Source of the DNA: Microbacterium radiodurans
GTDB lineage: Bacteria > Actinomycetota > Actinomycetes > Actinomycetales > Microbacteriaceae
Direction: 5' to 3'
Length of the DNA: 64,000 bases
NCBI RefSeq assembly: GCF_008710705.1
Contig: NZ_VYRZ01000002.1
Coordinates: forward strand, 310,001-374,000
A program made the translations under genes and the position numbers. Below the pieces are notes generated by a model, which worked only from the letters and a program-made list of their open reading frames with translations, was not told the origin of the DNA and searched no databases. Shown one piece after another: positions 30,127 through 39,533 of the stretch (position 1 is the first letter of the stretch; every line of letters begins with the position of its first letter).

Positions 30127-30513
30127 TCATTCTCCGTTCGTTCGGTCGGCTGCCAGAGCCGCATTGCGGCGGTCCAGCGCCGACCCCTTGATCGTCGCAT
30201 ACGCGTACATGCCGCCGAAAATGAGCGCGACGATCGCGAGCGCGGGCACGAGGAAGGCCCCGAGTGCGAGGATCACCTGCAGCGCCCAGCCGAGGGCGAT
30301 CCCCCAGCGGTGACGGAGCAGACCGGCCGTGAGGATCATCACGACGGCCAGGACCGAGCCGACGACGACACCCCACCAGGCCGGGACGGCGGCGGGCAGC
30401 GGGTCGAGTCCGTACACGGTGAGTCCGCCGAGGAAGACGACGACCGACTCGAATCCGAGGACGACCGAGCCCAGCGACTCGGCGGCGCCACGGCGCCGAC
30501 GCGACCGGCTCAC
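30127..30513 (-). CDS. DUF4233 membrane protein
   Basis: 128 aa with a basic N-terminus ([12 protein letters not shown]) and about four membrane helices (LGSVVLGFESVVVFLGGLTVYG; WWGVVVGSVLAVVMILTAGLL; ALGWALQVILALGAFLVPALAIVALIFGGMYAYAT). DUF4233 proteins are regularly found beside folC in actinobacteria; their function is unknown. The GTG at 30513 overlaps the folC stop (GTGA); a GTG nine bases upstream is an alternative. Confidence 0.85.
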   Translation of the reverse strand: MSRSRRRRGAAESLGSVVLGFESVVVFLGGLTVYGLDPLPAAVPAWWGVVVGSVLAVVMILTAGLLRHRWGIALGWALQVILALGAFLVPALAIVALIFGGMYAYATIKGSALDRRNAALAADRTNGE

Positions 30514-31862
30514 GCCTGCCACCCCGACTTCCAGTCCTCCGCCGCGGCGAGGGCGATGGCCTCTCCCGCGAGCACGACCGACCCCGCGATCGCGACGGCG
30601 CGGCGCTCCCCGGCGGCCGCCCATTCGCGCGCGGCCTCGGCCGCCTCCATCAGATCGCGGTGCTCGGTGACGGCGAGACCCTGCGCCTCGGCCAGGTCGG
30701 CCACGAGGCTCGCCTCGGAGGCCCGCTCGGAGTCGGGCGCGGTCGCGAACACGTGCGCGGCCAGCGGGGCCAGCTCGGCGACGATGCCCGCGGCATCCTT
30801 GTCGCCGAGCACACCCAGCACGATGCCCCACGAATCGAAGTCGAACGACTCGCGGAGGGCCGCGGCGAGAGCGCGCGCGCCGTGCGGGTTGTGCGCGCTG
30901 TCGACCAGTACGGTGGGCGCCACCCCGAGCAGCTGCAGGCGTCCGGGAGAGGTCACCGCGCCGAGCCCATCGGCCACGACCTCGGGATGCAGCGGCTGAT
31001 CGTCCGCGCCGATGAGCGCCTCGACGGCCGCCACCGCGAGAGCGGCGTTCTCGGCCTGGTGCGCCCCGTAGAGCGGCAGGTACAGCTCCGGATAGTCGCC
31101 GGCGCGTCCCCGCACGCTCACCTGCTGTCCGCCCACGGCGAGACTGTGCCCGGTGAGACCGAACCCCTCGCCGGCGATCGCGAGCGTCGCACCGACCTCG
31201 TCGGCTCGGCGGCGGAGGGCCGCGAGGGCCTCGGGGCGCTGCACCGCCGATACCGCGACGGCGCCCGGCTTGATGATGCCGCTCTTCACCTCTGCGATCT
31301 CCGCGATCGTGTCGCCGAGACGGTCCGCGTGATCGAGATCGATCGGGCCGATCACCGCGACGTCGCCGTCGGCCGTGTTCGTGGAATCCCATGCCCCACC
31401 CATCCCGACCTCGATCACGGCGACATCGACCGGCGCGTCGGCGAAGGCGACGAAGGCGAGAACAGTGAGGAGTTCGAAGAAGGTCAGCGGCGCGTCGCCG
31501 GCGGCATCCAGCTCGGCGTCGACGAGGTCGACGAAGGGCGAGATCTCCTCCCAGGCCTCCGCGACCGCGGCGTCGGCGATCGGCTCGCCGTCGACCATGA
31601 TGCGTTCGGTGAAGCGCTCGAGGTGGGGGCTGGTGAACAGCCCTGTCCGCAGCCCGTGGGCGCGCACGATGCTCTCGATCATCCGGCTCGTCGAGGTCTT
31701 GCCGTTGGTGCCGGTGACGTGGACGACGCGGTAGGTCCGCTGCGGGTCGTCGAGGAGCTCGAGCACGCGGCGGGTGCGCTCGACGCGCGGCTGCACCCAC
31801 TGCTCGCCCTGTCGCTGCAGGAGCGCCGCGTACACGGCGTCGGCTCGGGCCTGGTCGGTCAT
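30510..31862 (-). CDS. folC: folylpolyglutamate synthase/dihydrofolate synthase
   Basis: 450 aa Mur-ligase-type enzyme that adds glutamate to folates. [18 protein letters not shown] near residue 50 is the ATP-binding loop; [27 protein letters not shown] and [17 protein letters not shown] follow at the expected spacing. The ATG overlaps the ileS stop by 4 bases (ATGA), so its translation is probably coupled to ileS and may feel the T-box indirectly. Confidence 0.96.
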   Translation of the reverse strand: MTDQARADAVYAALLQRQGEQWVQPRVERTRRVLELLDDPQRTYRVVHVTGTNGKTSTSRMIESIVRAHGLRTGLFTSPHLERFTERIMVDGEPIADAAVAEAWEEISPFVDLVDAELDAAGDAPLTFFELLTVLAFVAFADAPVDVAVIEVGMGGAWDSTNTADGDVAVIGPIDLDHADRLGDTIAEIAEVKSGIIKPGAVAVSAVQRPEALAALRRRADEVGATLAIAGEGFGLTGHSLAVGGQQVSVRGRAGDYPELYLPLYGAHQAENAALAVAAVEALIGADDQPLHPEVVADGLGAVTSPGRLQLLGVAPTVLVDSAHNPHGARALAAALRESFDFDSWGIVLGVLGDKDAAGIVAELAPLAAHVFATAPDSERASEASLVADLAEAQGLAVTEHRDLMEAAEAAREWAAAGERRAVAIAGSVVLAGEAIALAAAEDWKSGWQA

Positions 31863-34800
31863 GCGTCGTCTCCGATCCGGGTGACGTCCACGTCGAACGC
31901 CCCCTCGTTGGCGAAGTCCCCCGCCGCGAAGGTCTCGGTGTGCGAGCCGAGCGGCGCCGTCTCCTGGCCCACCAGCACGGTGATCCCGTCGACCGCGAGG
32001 GTCTCGTCGGCGATCCGCTGCAGCAGCTCGCCGCTGCGGATCGCGGCGGCGTCGTCGGGCGATTGGAACGCGAGCACGAGACGGATGCGGTCGCTGACGT
32101 CGAAGCCGGCGGCCTTGCGTGTGTCCTGCACGGCGCGCACGACGTCGCGCGCGAGCCCCTCCGCCTCGAGCTCCGGTGTCGTCGTCGTGTCGAGCAGGAC
32201 GAACCCGCCGCCCGAGAGCAGCGCGATCGCTGTGCCCTCGGCGACGCCGCCGGCCTCGAGGGTGAGCTCGTACTCCCCCGCCTCGAGTGCGACGCCGTCC
32301 ACGACGACCACCCCGTCCTGCTCGCTCCACAGCCCCGCGCGGGCACCGGCGATGACGTGCTGCACCTGCTTGCCGAGCCGGGGGCCCGCGGCGCGGGCGT
32401 TCACCGACAGTCGCTGAGTGATGCCGTACGAGGCTGCGAGGTCGTCGGCCAGTTCGGCCAGGGAGACGGCCTTGACGTTGAGCTCGTCGCGCAGGATGTC
32501 CTCGAACTGCGCGAGCGCCGCGGCATCCGTCACCGCGACCGTCAGCTGCGGCAGCGGCAGCCGGACGCGCTTGCCCTCCTTCTTCCGCAGGGCGTTGGCG
32601 ACCGACGACACCTCGCGGACGGCGTCCATCGCGGTGCGGATGTCGCTCGCCGGGGCGAATGCGTCGGCGTCGGGCCAGTCCTCCAGGTGGACACTGCGTC
32701 CCCCGGTGAGTCCCTGCCAGATGCGCTCGCTGACGAGCGGAAGGAGCGGTGCGGCGACGCGCGTGAGGGTCTCGAGCACCGTGTAGAGCGTGTCGAACGC
32801 CTCGGTCGCGGTGGTGTCGCCGGCCTCTGCGCCCTGCCAGAAGCGGTCACGCGAACGGCGGATGTACCAGTTCGTGAGCGCCTCGGCGAAGTCCCGCAGC
32901 TTGGCAGCGGCCATCGTCGAATCGAGCGCCTCGAGATCGGCCGCGACGTCGCGCACCAGGTCGCCCGTGAGCGCGAGGATGTAGCGATCGAGCACGTTCG
33001 TCGAATCGGTGCGCCAGCGAGCCTCGTACCCGCCGCCCCCGGGCCCGCCGGCGGCGTTGGCGTACGTCGCGAAGAAGTACCAGGTGTTCCACAGCGGCAG
33101 CAGGAACTCCCGGACGCCCGCCCGGATGCCCTCCTCGGTCACGACGAGGTTGCCGCCGCGCAGCACCGACGACCCCATGAGGAACCACCGCATGGCATCG
33201 GAGCCGTCGCGGTCGAAGACCTCCGACACGTCGGGATAGTTCCGCAGCGACTTCGACATCTTCTGCCCGTCGCTGCCGAGCACGATGCCGTGGCAGGCCA
33301 CGCCCGAGAAGGCCGGACGGTCGAACAGGGCGCCGGAGAGCACGTGCATGACGTAGAACCAGCCGCGGGTCTGCCCGATGTACTCGACGATGAAGTCCGC
33401 GGGCGCGTGCTCGTCGAACCACGCGCGGTTCTCGAACGGGTAGTGCACCTGGGCGTAGGGCATCGACCCCGAGTCGAACCACACGTCGAAGACGTCCTCG
33501 ATGCGGCGCATCGTGGAGCGTCCCGTCGGGTCGTCGGGGTTCGGCCGGGTCAGCTCGTCGATGAACGGGCGGTGGAGGTCGACCTCGCCCGCCTCGTTGC
33601 GCGGCAGGCGGCCGAAATCGCGCTCGATGTCGGCGAGCGACCCGTAGACGTCCGTCCGCGGGTACGCGGGGTCATCGCTCTTCCACACCGGGATGGGCGA
33701 CCCCCAGAAGCGGTTGCGGCTGATGGACCAGTCGCGCGCTCCTTCCAGCCACTTCCCGAACTGTCCGTGCTTGACGTTCTCGGGCGCCCACGTGATCTGG
33801 TCGTTCAGCTCGAGCAGCCGATCCTTGATCGCGGTCACGCGGACGAACCAGCTCGAGACGGCCTTGTAGATGAGGGGGTTCCGGCAGCGCCAGCAGTGCG
33901 GGTAGGAGTGCTCGTAGCTGGCCTCGCGCAGCAGGCGTCCCTCCGCCTTCAGCAGTCGGATGAGCGGGCGATTGGCGTCCATCCACAGCTCGCCGGCGAC
34001 GTCGCTCACCTGCGGCAGGAAGCGTCCGCCGTCGTCGAGGCTCATGATCAGCGGGATGCCGGCGGCCCCGGTCACACGCTGGTCGTCCTCACCGTAGGCC
34101 GGGGCCTGGTGGACGATGCCGGTTCCGTCGGTCGTCGTGACGTAGTCGTCGACGAGCACCCGCCAGGCGGAGCCGGTGCCCCAGGTCTCGGCGTCGGCGT
34201 AATAGTCGAAGAGCCGGTCGTACTGGACGTCGGCGAGGTCGGCGCCGCGCACCGTGCGCTCGACCGCGTCCCGCGCGTCGTCGGCGGAGGCGTAACCCAG
34301 GTCCTTCGCGTGGGCGGCGAGGAGGTCCGCGGCCAGGAGGTACCGGTGGGCGTCGGCCTCGGCACGGTCCTCGTGCACGTCGGAAGCACCCAAAGGCCCG
34401 CCGGGAAGGATGACGTAGTCGATGGCCGGGCCGACGGCGAGGGCGAGGTTCGTCGGGAGCGTCCAGGGCGTCGTCGTCCATGCGAGAGCACGCACGCCCG
34501 TCAGCCCGAGCGACTCCGCCTTCGCACCGACGAACGGGAAGGTCACCGTCACGGAGGGATCCTGGCGCATCTTGTAGACGTCGTCGTCCATGCGGAGCTC
34601 GTGGTTCGAGAGCGGGGTCTCGTCCCGCCAGCAGTAGGGCAGCACGCGGTGGCCCTCGTAGGCGAGGTCCTTATCCCACAGCTCTCTGAAGGCCCACAGC
34701 ACCGACTCCATGAAGCCGGTGTCGAGCGTCTTGTACCCGCGCTCGAAGTCGACCCATCGCGCCTGCCGCGTGACGTAGTCCTCCCACTCGCGGGTGTACT

Positions 34801-35209
34801 CCAGCACCGACGACCGGGCCTTCTCGTTGAAGGCGGCGATGCCCATCTGCTCGATCTGGCTCTTCTCGGTGATGCCGAGCTGTTTCATCGCCTCCAGCTC
34901 GGCGGGAAGACCGTGGGTGTCCCACCCGAAGACCCGGTCGACCTTCTTGCCGCGCATCGTCTGGAAACGCGGGAAGACGTCCTTCGCGTATCCGGTGAGC
35001 AGGTGACCGTAGTGCGGCAGGCCGTTGGCGAAAGGCGGACCGTCGTAGAAGACCCACTCGGGCGCGCCGTCGCGCTGCTGGATCGACGCGCGGAACGTGT
35101 CGTCTCGCTCCCAGAAGGCCAGCACGTCGTGCTCGACATCGGGGAAGCGGGGGCTCGGCACGACGCTGTCGGCGGCGGGGCCGAAAGCTGAGGACTTCGG
35201 ATAGGTCAT
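31859..35209 (-). CDS. ileS: isoleucine--tRNA ligase
   Basis: 1116 aa, the long class I IleRS form. [17 protein letters not shown] near residue 60 is the HIGH motif and [12 protein letters not shown] near 648 the KMSKS loop; the CP1 editing domain and a long C-terminal anticodon-binding region are present. The ATG at 35209 ([12 protein letters not shown]) is chosen since it is 7 bases after a GAGAG ribosome binding site held in the T-box sequestering hairpin; further upstream codons lie in the leader. Start of a four-gene run with overlaps of 4, 4 and a 2-base gap. Confidence 0.97.
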   Translation of the reverse strand: MTYPKSSAFGPAADSVVPSPRFPDVEHDVLAFWERDDTFRASIQQRDGAPEWVFYDGPPFANGLPHYGHLLTGYAKDVFPRFQTMRGKKVDRVFGWDTHGLPAELEAMKQLGITEKSQIEQMGIAAFNEKARSSVLEYTREWEDYVTRQARWVDFERGYKTLDTGFMESVLWAFRELWDKDLAYEGHRVLPYCWRDETPLSNHELRMDDDVYKMRQDPSVTVTFPFVGAKAESLGLTGVRALAWTTTPWTLPTNLALAVGPAIDYVILPGGPLGASDVHEDRAEADAHRYLLAADLLAAHAKDLGYASADDARDAVERTVRGADLADVQYDRLFDYYADAETWGTGSAWRVLVDDYVTTTDGTGIVHQAPAYGEDDQRVTGAAGIPLIMSLDDGGRFLPQVSDVAGELWMDANRPLIRLLKAEGRLLREASYEHSYPHCWRCRNPLIYKAVSSWFVRVTAIKDRLLELNDQITWAPENVKHGQFGKWLEGARDWSISRNRFWGSPIPVWKSDDPAYPRTDVYGSLADIERDFGRLPRNEAGEVDLHRPFIDELTRPNPDDPTGRSTMRRIEDVFDVWFDSGSMPYAQVHYPFENRAWFDEHAPADFIVEYIGQTRGWFYVMHVLSGALFDRPAFSGVACHGIVLGSDGQKMSKSLRNYPDVSEVFDRDGSDAMRWFLMGSSVLRGGNLVVTEEGIRAGVREFLLPLWNTWYFFATYANAAGGPGGGGYEARWRTDSTNVLDRYILALTGDLVRDVAADLEALDSTMAAAKLRDFAEALTNWYIRRSRDRFWQGAEAGDTTATEAFDTLYTVLETLTRVAAPLLPLVSERIWQGLTGGRSVHLEDWPDADAFAPASDIRTAMDAVREVSSVANALRKKEGKRVRLPLPQLTVAVTDAAALAQFEDILRDELNVKAVSLAELADDLAASYGITQRLSVNARAAGPRLGKQVQHVIAGARAGLWSEQDGVVVVDGVALEAGEYELTLEAGGVAEGTAIALLSGGGFVLLDTTTTPELEAEGLARDVVRAVQDTRKAAGFDVSDRIRLVLAFQSPDDAAAIRSGELLQRIADETLAVDGITVLVGQETAPLGSHTETFAAGDFANEGAFDVDVTRIGDDA

Positions 35210-35388
35210 GGCATCTCTCGCAGGGTCGGACTTCCTGCGAGGACGATCGTGCGACCGCGGTACCACCCCGCTTGCCCCGAAGGGCCTCTCTTCCGACGGC
35301 TGTCACGGGCCTGACCCGCTCGGTTCTACTGGGCGGCGAGCCGCTGTTCTTCCGAGAGCTCCCCGGTGATGGCCGGATCGGTGCTGAT
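35210..35388 (-). promoter_or_regulatory. T-box riboswitch (isoleucine, translational type) before ileS
   Basis: On the minus strand the leader holds the T-box core AAGCGGGGTGGTACCGCG (35256-35273) and upstream blocks GGAAGAACAG and AGTAGAACCGAGCGGGT seen in actinobacterial ileS leaders. A short stem I, CCGG-CCATCA-CCGG (35361-35374 region), exposes the codon ATC (35368-35370), an Ile specifier. Near the gene, CTCGCAGG (35234-35241) pairs perfectly with CCTGCGAG (35217-35224), hiding the ribosome binding site. Uncharged tRNA-Ile should free it. No terminator with T-run is present, so control is translational. Confidence 0.95.
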
Positions 35389-35394
35389 GGAACC

Positions 35395-35400
35395 ATCATA
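35395..35400 (-). promoter_or_regulatory. -10 element of the ileS leader
   Basis: TATGAT on the minus strand puts the transcript start near 35388, just before the T-box. It lies within the divergent promoter region of the pentapeptide-repeat gene. Confidence 0.6.
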
Positions 35401-35420
35401 CGGCGGCCTACGCTGAACGG

Positions 35421-36104
35421 ATGGCTCGACCGCGCACCCGCCCCGCCCCGCCCCGTGCCACCGCGCCCGACCTGCCACCGGACCCGGCGCCGACCCCGCT
35501 GGCGCGCTCGGCCGACGTCGTCGAAGCACTCGTCCAGCCCGGTCCGGCCGACGCCGACGGCGCGTTCGCGCGCATCTCCGAGAGCGTCGTGGCCGCGGCA
35601 TCCGTCGATCGCCTCGACCTGACCGGGGCGATCCTCAGCGACGTCCGCTTCGACGATCCGGCGGCGGCCTCCCTCGCGGCGCGCGAAGGCAGCTGGCAGA
35701 GCGTCCTGGTCTCGGGCGGGCGCATCGGCACGCTCGATCTGACGCGTGCCCGGTGCGAGGGGGTCGAGTTCCGCGGCGTGCGGATCGACTACCTCTCGGC
35801 CCCCGCCGCCACGCTCCGCGACGTCCTCGTGGTCGACTGCGTCATCGGCACGCTCGATCTGCCGGGAGCGTCTCTCGAACGCGTCCGATTCGCGAACACC
35901 ACCGTCGAGGAGGTCGACACCCGCGAGATGCGAGCCGCCGATCTCGACCTGCGCGGGCTGGAGGCGCTCGCCTTCACCGACGTGCGAGCGCTCCGCGAGG
36001 CGACGATCTCGCTCCGACAGGCCGAGGCGCACGCCGGCGTCCTCGCCGCCGCGCTGGGCATCGATGTGCAATCGGCCGACGAGACGAGCCGGGAGCGCAC
36101 GTGA
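35421..36104 (+). CDS. pentapeptide-repeat-like protein
   Basis: 227 aa. After a Pro-rich N-terminus (about 1-30), residues 60-190 contain irregular pentapeptide units of the A(D/N)LXX kind (LDLTGAILSDVRFDD, LDLTRARCEGVEFRGVRI, LDLPGASLERVRFANTTV, AADLDLRGLEALAF), predicted to form a right-handed beta-helix. No catalytic motif. TACGCT at 35409-35414 six bases before the ATG indicates a leaderless start. The GNAT gene overlaps its stop by 4 bases. Confidence 0.78.
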   Translation: MARPRTRPAPPRATAPDLPPDPAPTPLARSADVVEALVQPGPADADGAFARISESVVAAASVDRLDLTGAILSDVRFDDPAAASLAAREGSWQSVLVSGGRIGTLDLTRARCEGVEFRGVRIDYLSAPAATLRDVLVVDCVIGTLDLPGASLERVRFANTTVEEVDTREMRAADLDLRGLEALAFTDVRALREATISLRQAEAHAGVLAAALGIDVQSADETSRERT

Positions 36105-36607
36105 TCGCCCGGACCCCACGGCTCGTCCTCCGCGAGATGACGGCGGGCGATCTCGGACCCCTCCGCGAGATCCTCGGGGATCCCGTGGCGATGACCGCTT
36201 ACGAGGGCGCGTTCTCCGAGGCCGAGAGTGCGAGCTGGCTCGAGCGCAATCTCCGCCGAATCGCGGACGACGGATTCGGCCTCTGGGCCGTCGATCTTCC
36301 CGGCGTCGGGATGATCGGCGAGTGCGGCATCACCCGCCAGCGGATCGAGGACGACGAGGTGCTCGAGGTCGGCTATCACTTCCAGCGCGCGCACTGGCAT
36401 CGCGGCTATGCGACCGAGGCGGCGTCGGCGGCGCGGGACTGGGCGTTCCGCGAGCTGGAGGCGCCGTCCGTCTGGGCGAAGGTACGCGACACGAACCTGG
36501 CGTCGATGAACGTCGCGATCCGTCTCGGCATGACCGTCCGACGGCGCTTCGTCACCCGCTACCGGGGCATCGACATGCCGCACCTGGCCTTCGCCGTCGA
36601 TCGCTGA
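36101..36607 (+). CDS. GNAT family N-acetyltransferase (RimJ/RimL-like)
   Basis: 168 aa. It opens TPRLVLREMTAGDLGPL, common to RimJ/RimL-like acetyltransferases, and the acetyl-CoA-binding motif appears as EVGYHFQRAHWHRGYATEAASAA (about 88-110). The C-terminus has VRDTNLASMNVAIRLGM. The GTG overlaps the pentapeptide gene stop. Acceptor unknown. Confidence 0.9.
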   Translation: MIARTPRLVLREMTAGDLGPLREILGDPVAMTAYEGAFSEAESASWLERNLRRIADDGFGLWAVDLPGVGMIGECGITRQRIEDDEVLEVGYHFQRAHWHRGYATEAASAARDWAFRELEAPSVWAKVRDTNLASMNVAIRLGMTVRRRFVTRYRGIDMPHLAFAVDR

Positions 36608-36631
36608 CCACCGCCGTCGGCAGCGGCGCGA

Positions 36632-37048
36632 TCAGTTCTCGCGCCAGTCCTCGCCGCGCACCTGCACGGTCGGTGAGCCCTGCAGCAGACGCGACACCGG
36701 GCAGCGGTCGTGGGCGGATGCGGCGAGCTCGCCCGCTTCGCGCTCATCGAGGCCCTGCGCCGATACGAAGGCCGTGACGACGAACTCGTAGCCGCTGCGT
36801 CCGACGGCGTCGCGCATCTCGACCTCCACCCGGACGCGGCTGCGGCGCTCCGCGCGGACGATCGCCTGCACCGTCGCGTCGAGACAGGTCGACCAGGCCA
36901 GCGCCAGGAGCTGCTCCGGATTCGCGGCCGCCGGGTCGTGCCCGTCCTGCAGCGGGTTCGCCACCGCGACCGAGAGGCCGCCGGGAACCCGGCTGACACC
37001 GGTGCCGCCGTCGTCGTTGATCGCGGTCGTGCGGTACCGGGTCGCCAT
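36632..37048 (-). CDS. OsmC/Ohr family peroxiredoxin
   Basis: 138 aa. The two redox Cys of the family are visible: TCLDATVQAI near residue 60 and DRCPVSRLL near residue 117. Ohr/OsmC proteins reduce organic hydroperoxides with lipoyl partners. The N-terminus RYRTTAINDDGG and GGLSVAVANP favour the Ohr branch. The ATG at 37048 is preceded by TATAGT at 37055-37060 six bases away; longer in-frame starts would run through the operator palindrome and are rejected. Confidence 0.9.
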   Translation of the reverse strand: MATRYRTTAINDDGGTGVSRVPGGLSVAVANPLQDGHDPAAANPEQLLALAWSTCLDATVQAIVRAERRSRVRVEVEMRDAVGRSGYEFVVTAFVSAQGLDEREAGELAASAHDRCPVSRLLQGSPTVQVRGEDWREN

Positions 37049-37057
37049 ACCCCGACT

Positions 37058-37080
37058 ATAGTTGAACGTCGTCCAACTAT
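37058..37080. promoter_or_regulatory. palindromic operator between OsmC gene and metN
   Basis: ATAGTTG (37058-37064) and CAACTAT (37074-37080) are perfect inverted halves around nine bases. The left half overlaps the OsmC-gene -10; the right half is two bases before the metN ribosome binding site. The size fits a MarR/OhrR-type dimer; the regulator is not in the window. Confidence 0.65.
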
Positions 37081-37094
37081 CCGGAGGATGCCGC

Positions 37095-37859
37095 GTGCCC
37101 ACCCCCGACCATCCGGTCGCCCTCACGGGCGTCGATGTCACCTACCCGGGTGGTGCCGCCGCACTCCGCGCGGTCGATCTCACCGTCGACCCCGGCGAGA
37201 TCTTCGGTGTCATCGGGGAGAGCGGAGCGGGCAAGAGCACGCTGCTGTCGTTGATCACGGGAGAGATCGCGCCGACCGACGGCGGCGTCCGGGTCCTCGG
37301 CGAGGATCCCGCGACGCTGTCGGCGGCACGACTGCGTGCCCTGAGACGCCGGATCGGCGTCGTCTTCCAGGGCGTTCACCTGCTCTCGGGTCGGACGGTG
37401 CGCCAGAACGTCGCGCTGCCCCTCGCCATCGCGGGGCAGCGCCGCGATCGTGGTGAACGAGCCCGCCACGGCGAACGCGTCGACGAGATGCTGCGGTTCG
37501 TCGGCCTCGACGAGCGCGCAGAGGCCTACCCGGCTCAGCTGAGCGGCGGCCAACGTCAGCGCGTCGGCATCGCTCGCGCTCTCGTAGGGCGTCCCGAGCT
37601 GCTGCTCTGCGACGAGCCGACCTCGTCGCTGGACGCCGGAACGACGGTGAGCGTCCTCGACCTGCTGCGCGAGGCGCGCGAGCGGTTCGGCACCACGATC
37701 GTCGTCGTCACGCACGACCTCGCCGTCGTACGGCAGATCTGCGACCGGGTGGCGCTCTTCGACGCGGGCGCACTCCGCGACATCCTCGAGGTCGCACCCG
37801 GCAGCGCTCCCGTCGAGGAGTCGTACCTCGACCGCGCGCGGCGGGAGCTCGGCGCTTGA
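37095..37859 (+). CDS. metN: methionine-type ABC transporter ATP-binding protein (no NIL domain)
   Basis: 254 aa. Walker A GESGAGKST near 38-46, signature LSGGQRQRVGIARAL, Walker B LLLCDEPTSSLD. The GTG at 37095 has GGAGG seven bases upstream. MetN usually carries a C-terminal NIL domain of about 90 residues that senses methionine; it is missing here, so feedback inhibition of import is probably lost or done otherwise. The metNIQ order supports the methionine assignment, but other amino-acid cargo is possible. Confidence 0.85.
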   Translation: MPTPDHPVALTGVDVTYPGGAAALRAVDLTVDPGEIFGVIGESGAGKSTLLSLITGEIAPTDGGVRVLGEDPATLSAARLRALRRRIGVVFQGVHLLSGRTVRQNVALPLAIAGQRRDRGERARHGERVDEMLRFVGLDERAEAYPAQLSGGQRQRVGIARALVGRPELLLCDEPTSSLDAGTTVSVLDLLREARERFGTTIVVVTHDLAVVRQICDRVALFDAGALRDILEVAPGSAPVEESYLDRARRELGA

Positions 37860-38527
37860 ACGCGTTGCTCGAGTCGCTGTCGAGGCGCGGCGACGATCTG
37901 CTCGAAGCCCTCGCCGAGACGGGATACATGCTCGCGGTCTCGCTGACCGCGGCGATCGTGGTGGGCCTGCCGCTCGGCATGCTGGTGTATCTGACGCGGC
38001 GCAGGGGTGCCGCCGAGAACCGACCTGTCTGGTGGGTCGCGAACCTCTACATCAACGTCGTGCGCTCGTTCCCGTTCCTGCTGCTCGTGGTGTTCCTCGT
38101 ACCCGTCACCCGCCTCGTCTACGGCACGACGTTCGGCACCCCGGCCGCGACCTTCTCCCTCTGCTTCGTCGCCGTGGCCATCTACGCCCGCCTCGTCGAG
38201 CAGATCCTGCGGGAGATCCCCCCGGGCATCGGCCGCGTCGCCCGCGCGATGGGCGCGAGTCTCCCTCAAACGGTGCTGCGGTTCCTGCTCCCCGAGGCGG
38301 TGCCGGGCCTCGTGTACGCCCTCACGTCGGCGACCATCAGCCTGCTGTCCTACTCGACCGTGCTCGGCGTCGTCGGCGGCGGCGGCGTCGGCGACTTCGC
38401 ACTCCGCTACGGCTACCAGGAGTACGACTACGCGCTCATGTACTTCACCATCGCCGTCATCCTCGCGGTGGTCCTTGCGATCCAGGCCGCCGGCAACCGC
38501 CTCTCGATCCGCCTCGATCACCGCTGA
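37856..38527 (+). CDS. metI: methionine-type ABC transporter permease
   Basis: 223 aa with about five membrane helices. The coupling segment VARAMGASLPQTVLRFLLPEAVPGLVYALT near residues 125-155 is characteristic of MetI. Also NLYINVVRSFPFLLLVVFLVPVTR near the N-terminus. The start overlaps metN by 4 bases. Confidence 0.92.
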   Translation: MNALLESLSRRGDDLLEALAETGYMLAVSLTAAIVVGLPLGMLVYLTRRRGAAENRPVWWVANLYINVVRSFPFLLLVVFLVPVTRLVYGTTFGTPAATFSLCFVAVAIYARLVEQILREIPPGIGRVARAMGASLPQTVLRFLLPEAVPGLVYALTSATISLLSYSTVLGVVGGGGVGDFALRYGYQEYDYALMYFTIAVILAVVLAIQAAGNRLSIRLDHR

Positions 38528-38578
38528 ATCATCGTCCGACCGCACTCGCGCACAACGCACCGCACTCCAGGAGAATCC

Positions 38579-39418
38579 ATGTCCTTCCGAACCCCCCGCG
38601 CCCGGATCGCCGCCGCCGTCACCGCGACCGCCACCGCCCTCGTCCTCCTCGCCGGCTGCGCCACCGGCGGCGCGGGCGGAACGGACGACGGTGCCGATCC
38701 GGCGGAGACCGTCACCCTGCGCGTCGGCGCCGTGACCTCGCCCGCCACCGACATCGTCGACGCCGCGGGCGACGCGATCGCCGACGGCTACGAGATCGAA
38801 CTGGTGGAGGTCTCGGACTACGTCACGATCAACAACATGCTCGCCGCGGGCGACATCGACGCCAACTTCTCTCAGCACGAGCCGTACATGACCGAGTTCA
38901 ACGAGAAGAACGGCGCATCGCTCGAGGCCGTACAGCCGATCTACAACTTCGTCATCGCGTTCTACTCGAAGACCCTCTCGGACATCGACGAGCTGCCGAC
39001 CGGCGCCACCGTCGCGATCCCGAACGATTCCTCGAACACCGCCCGGGCGCTCAAGCTGCTGTCCGACGCCGGCGTCATCGACCTCGCCGCGGGGGTCGAC
39101 CCGTACGCCGCCACCCTCGACGACGTCACCGGCAATCCGAAGGATCTGCAGTTCCTCTCGCTTCAGATCAATCAGCTGAACACCGCGTACGACGAGGCCG
39201 ACCTCGTCTTCCAGTGGCCCTCGCACATCGCCGCGCTCGGCCTCACCCCGCAGGACGACGGCCTGCTCACCGAACTCGACGACCGCTTCGCCCTGCAGCT
39301 CGTCGTCCCCGCAGCGGACGCGGACTCCGCCGCGACGCGCGCCCTCGTCGACGCGTTCACGAGCGACGACGTGCGCGAGGTGATCTCGGGCAACGCCACG
39401 ATCGAGGCGGCGTTCTGA
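38579..39418 (+). CDS. metQ: MetQ/NlpA family substrate-binding lipoprotein
   Basis: 279 aa. A twin-basic N-terminus and hydrophobic stretch end in the lipobox LLAGC with Cys at about residue 27, so the mature protein is lipid-anchored outside the membrane. Family segments: EVSDYVTINNMLAAGDIDANFSQHEPYM, PIYNFVIAFYSK, VAIPNDSSNTARALKLL. CCAGGAGA precedes the ATG. A strong hairpin follows, ending the metNIQ unit. Confidence 0.92.
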   Translation: MSFRTPRARIAAAVTATATALVLLAGCATGGAGGTDDGADPAETVTLRVGAVTSPATDIVDAAGDAIADGYEIELVEVSDYVTINNMLAAGDIDANFSQHEPYMTEFNEKNGASLEAVQPIYNFVIAFYSKTLSDIDELPTGATVAIPNDSSNTARALKLLSDAGVIDLAAGVDPYAATLDDVTGNPKDLQFLSLQINQLNTAYDEADLVFQWPSHIAALGLTPQDDGLLTELDDRFALQLVVPAADADSAATRALVDAFTSDDVREVISGNATIEAAF

Positions 39419-39435
39419 CCGACGCCGTGCGGTTC

Positions 39436-39468
39436 CTCGGCGGGGCGCATGCCGTGCGCCCCGCCGAG
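39436..39468 (+). terminator. terminator after metQ
   Basis: A perfect 14-bp stem (39436-39449 with 39455-39468) around a 5-base loop, 18 bases after the stop codon and without a T-run. Confidence 0.85.
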
Positions 39469-39533
39469 TAGACTCGGGGCACCCACACTCAGGCACGCTC
39501 ACACAGTGCCGCACATATCGCCGAGGAGCACCC

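Noticed and set aside
31940..35191. 1083-aa reading frame opposite ileS
   Set aside because: Pure shadow of ileS codon structure; the sense strand carries all synthetase motifs.
37049..37094. SAM riboswitch before metN
   Set aside because: The gap is under 50 bases and holds only the palindrome and a ribosome binding site.
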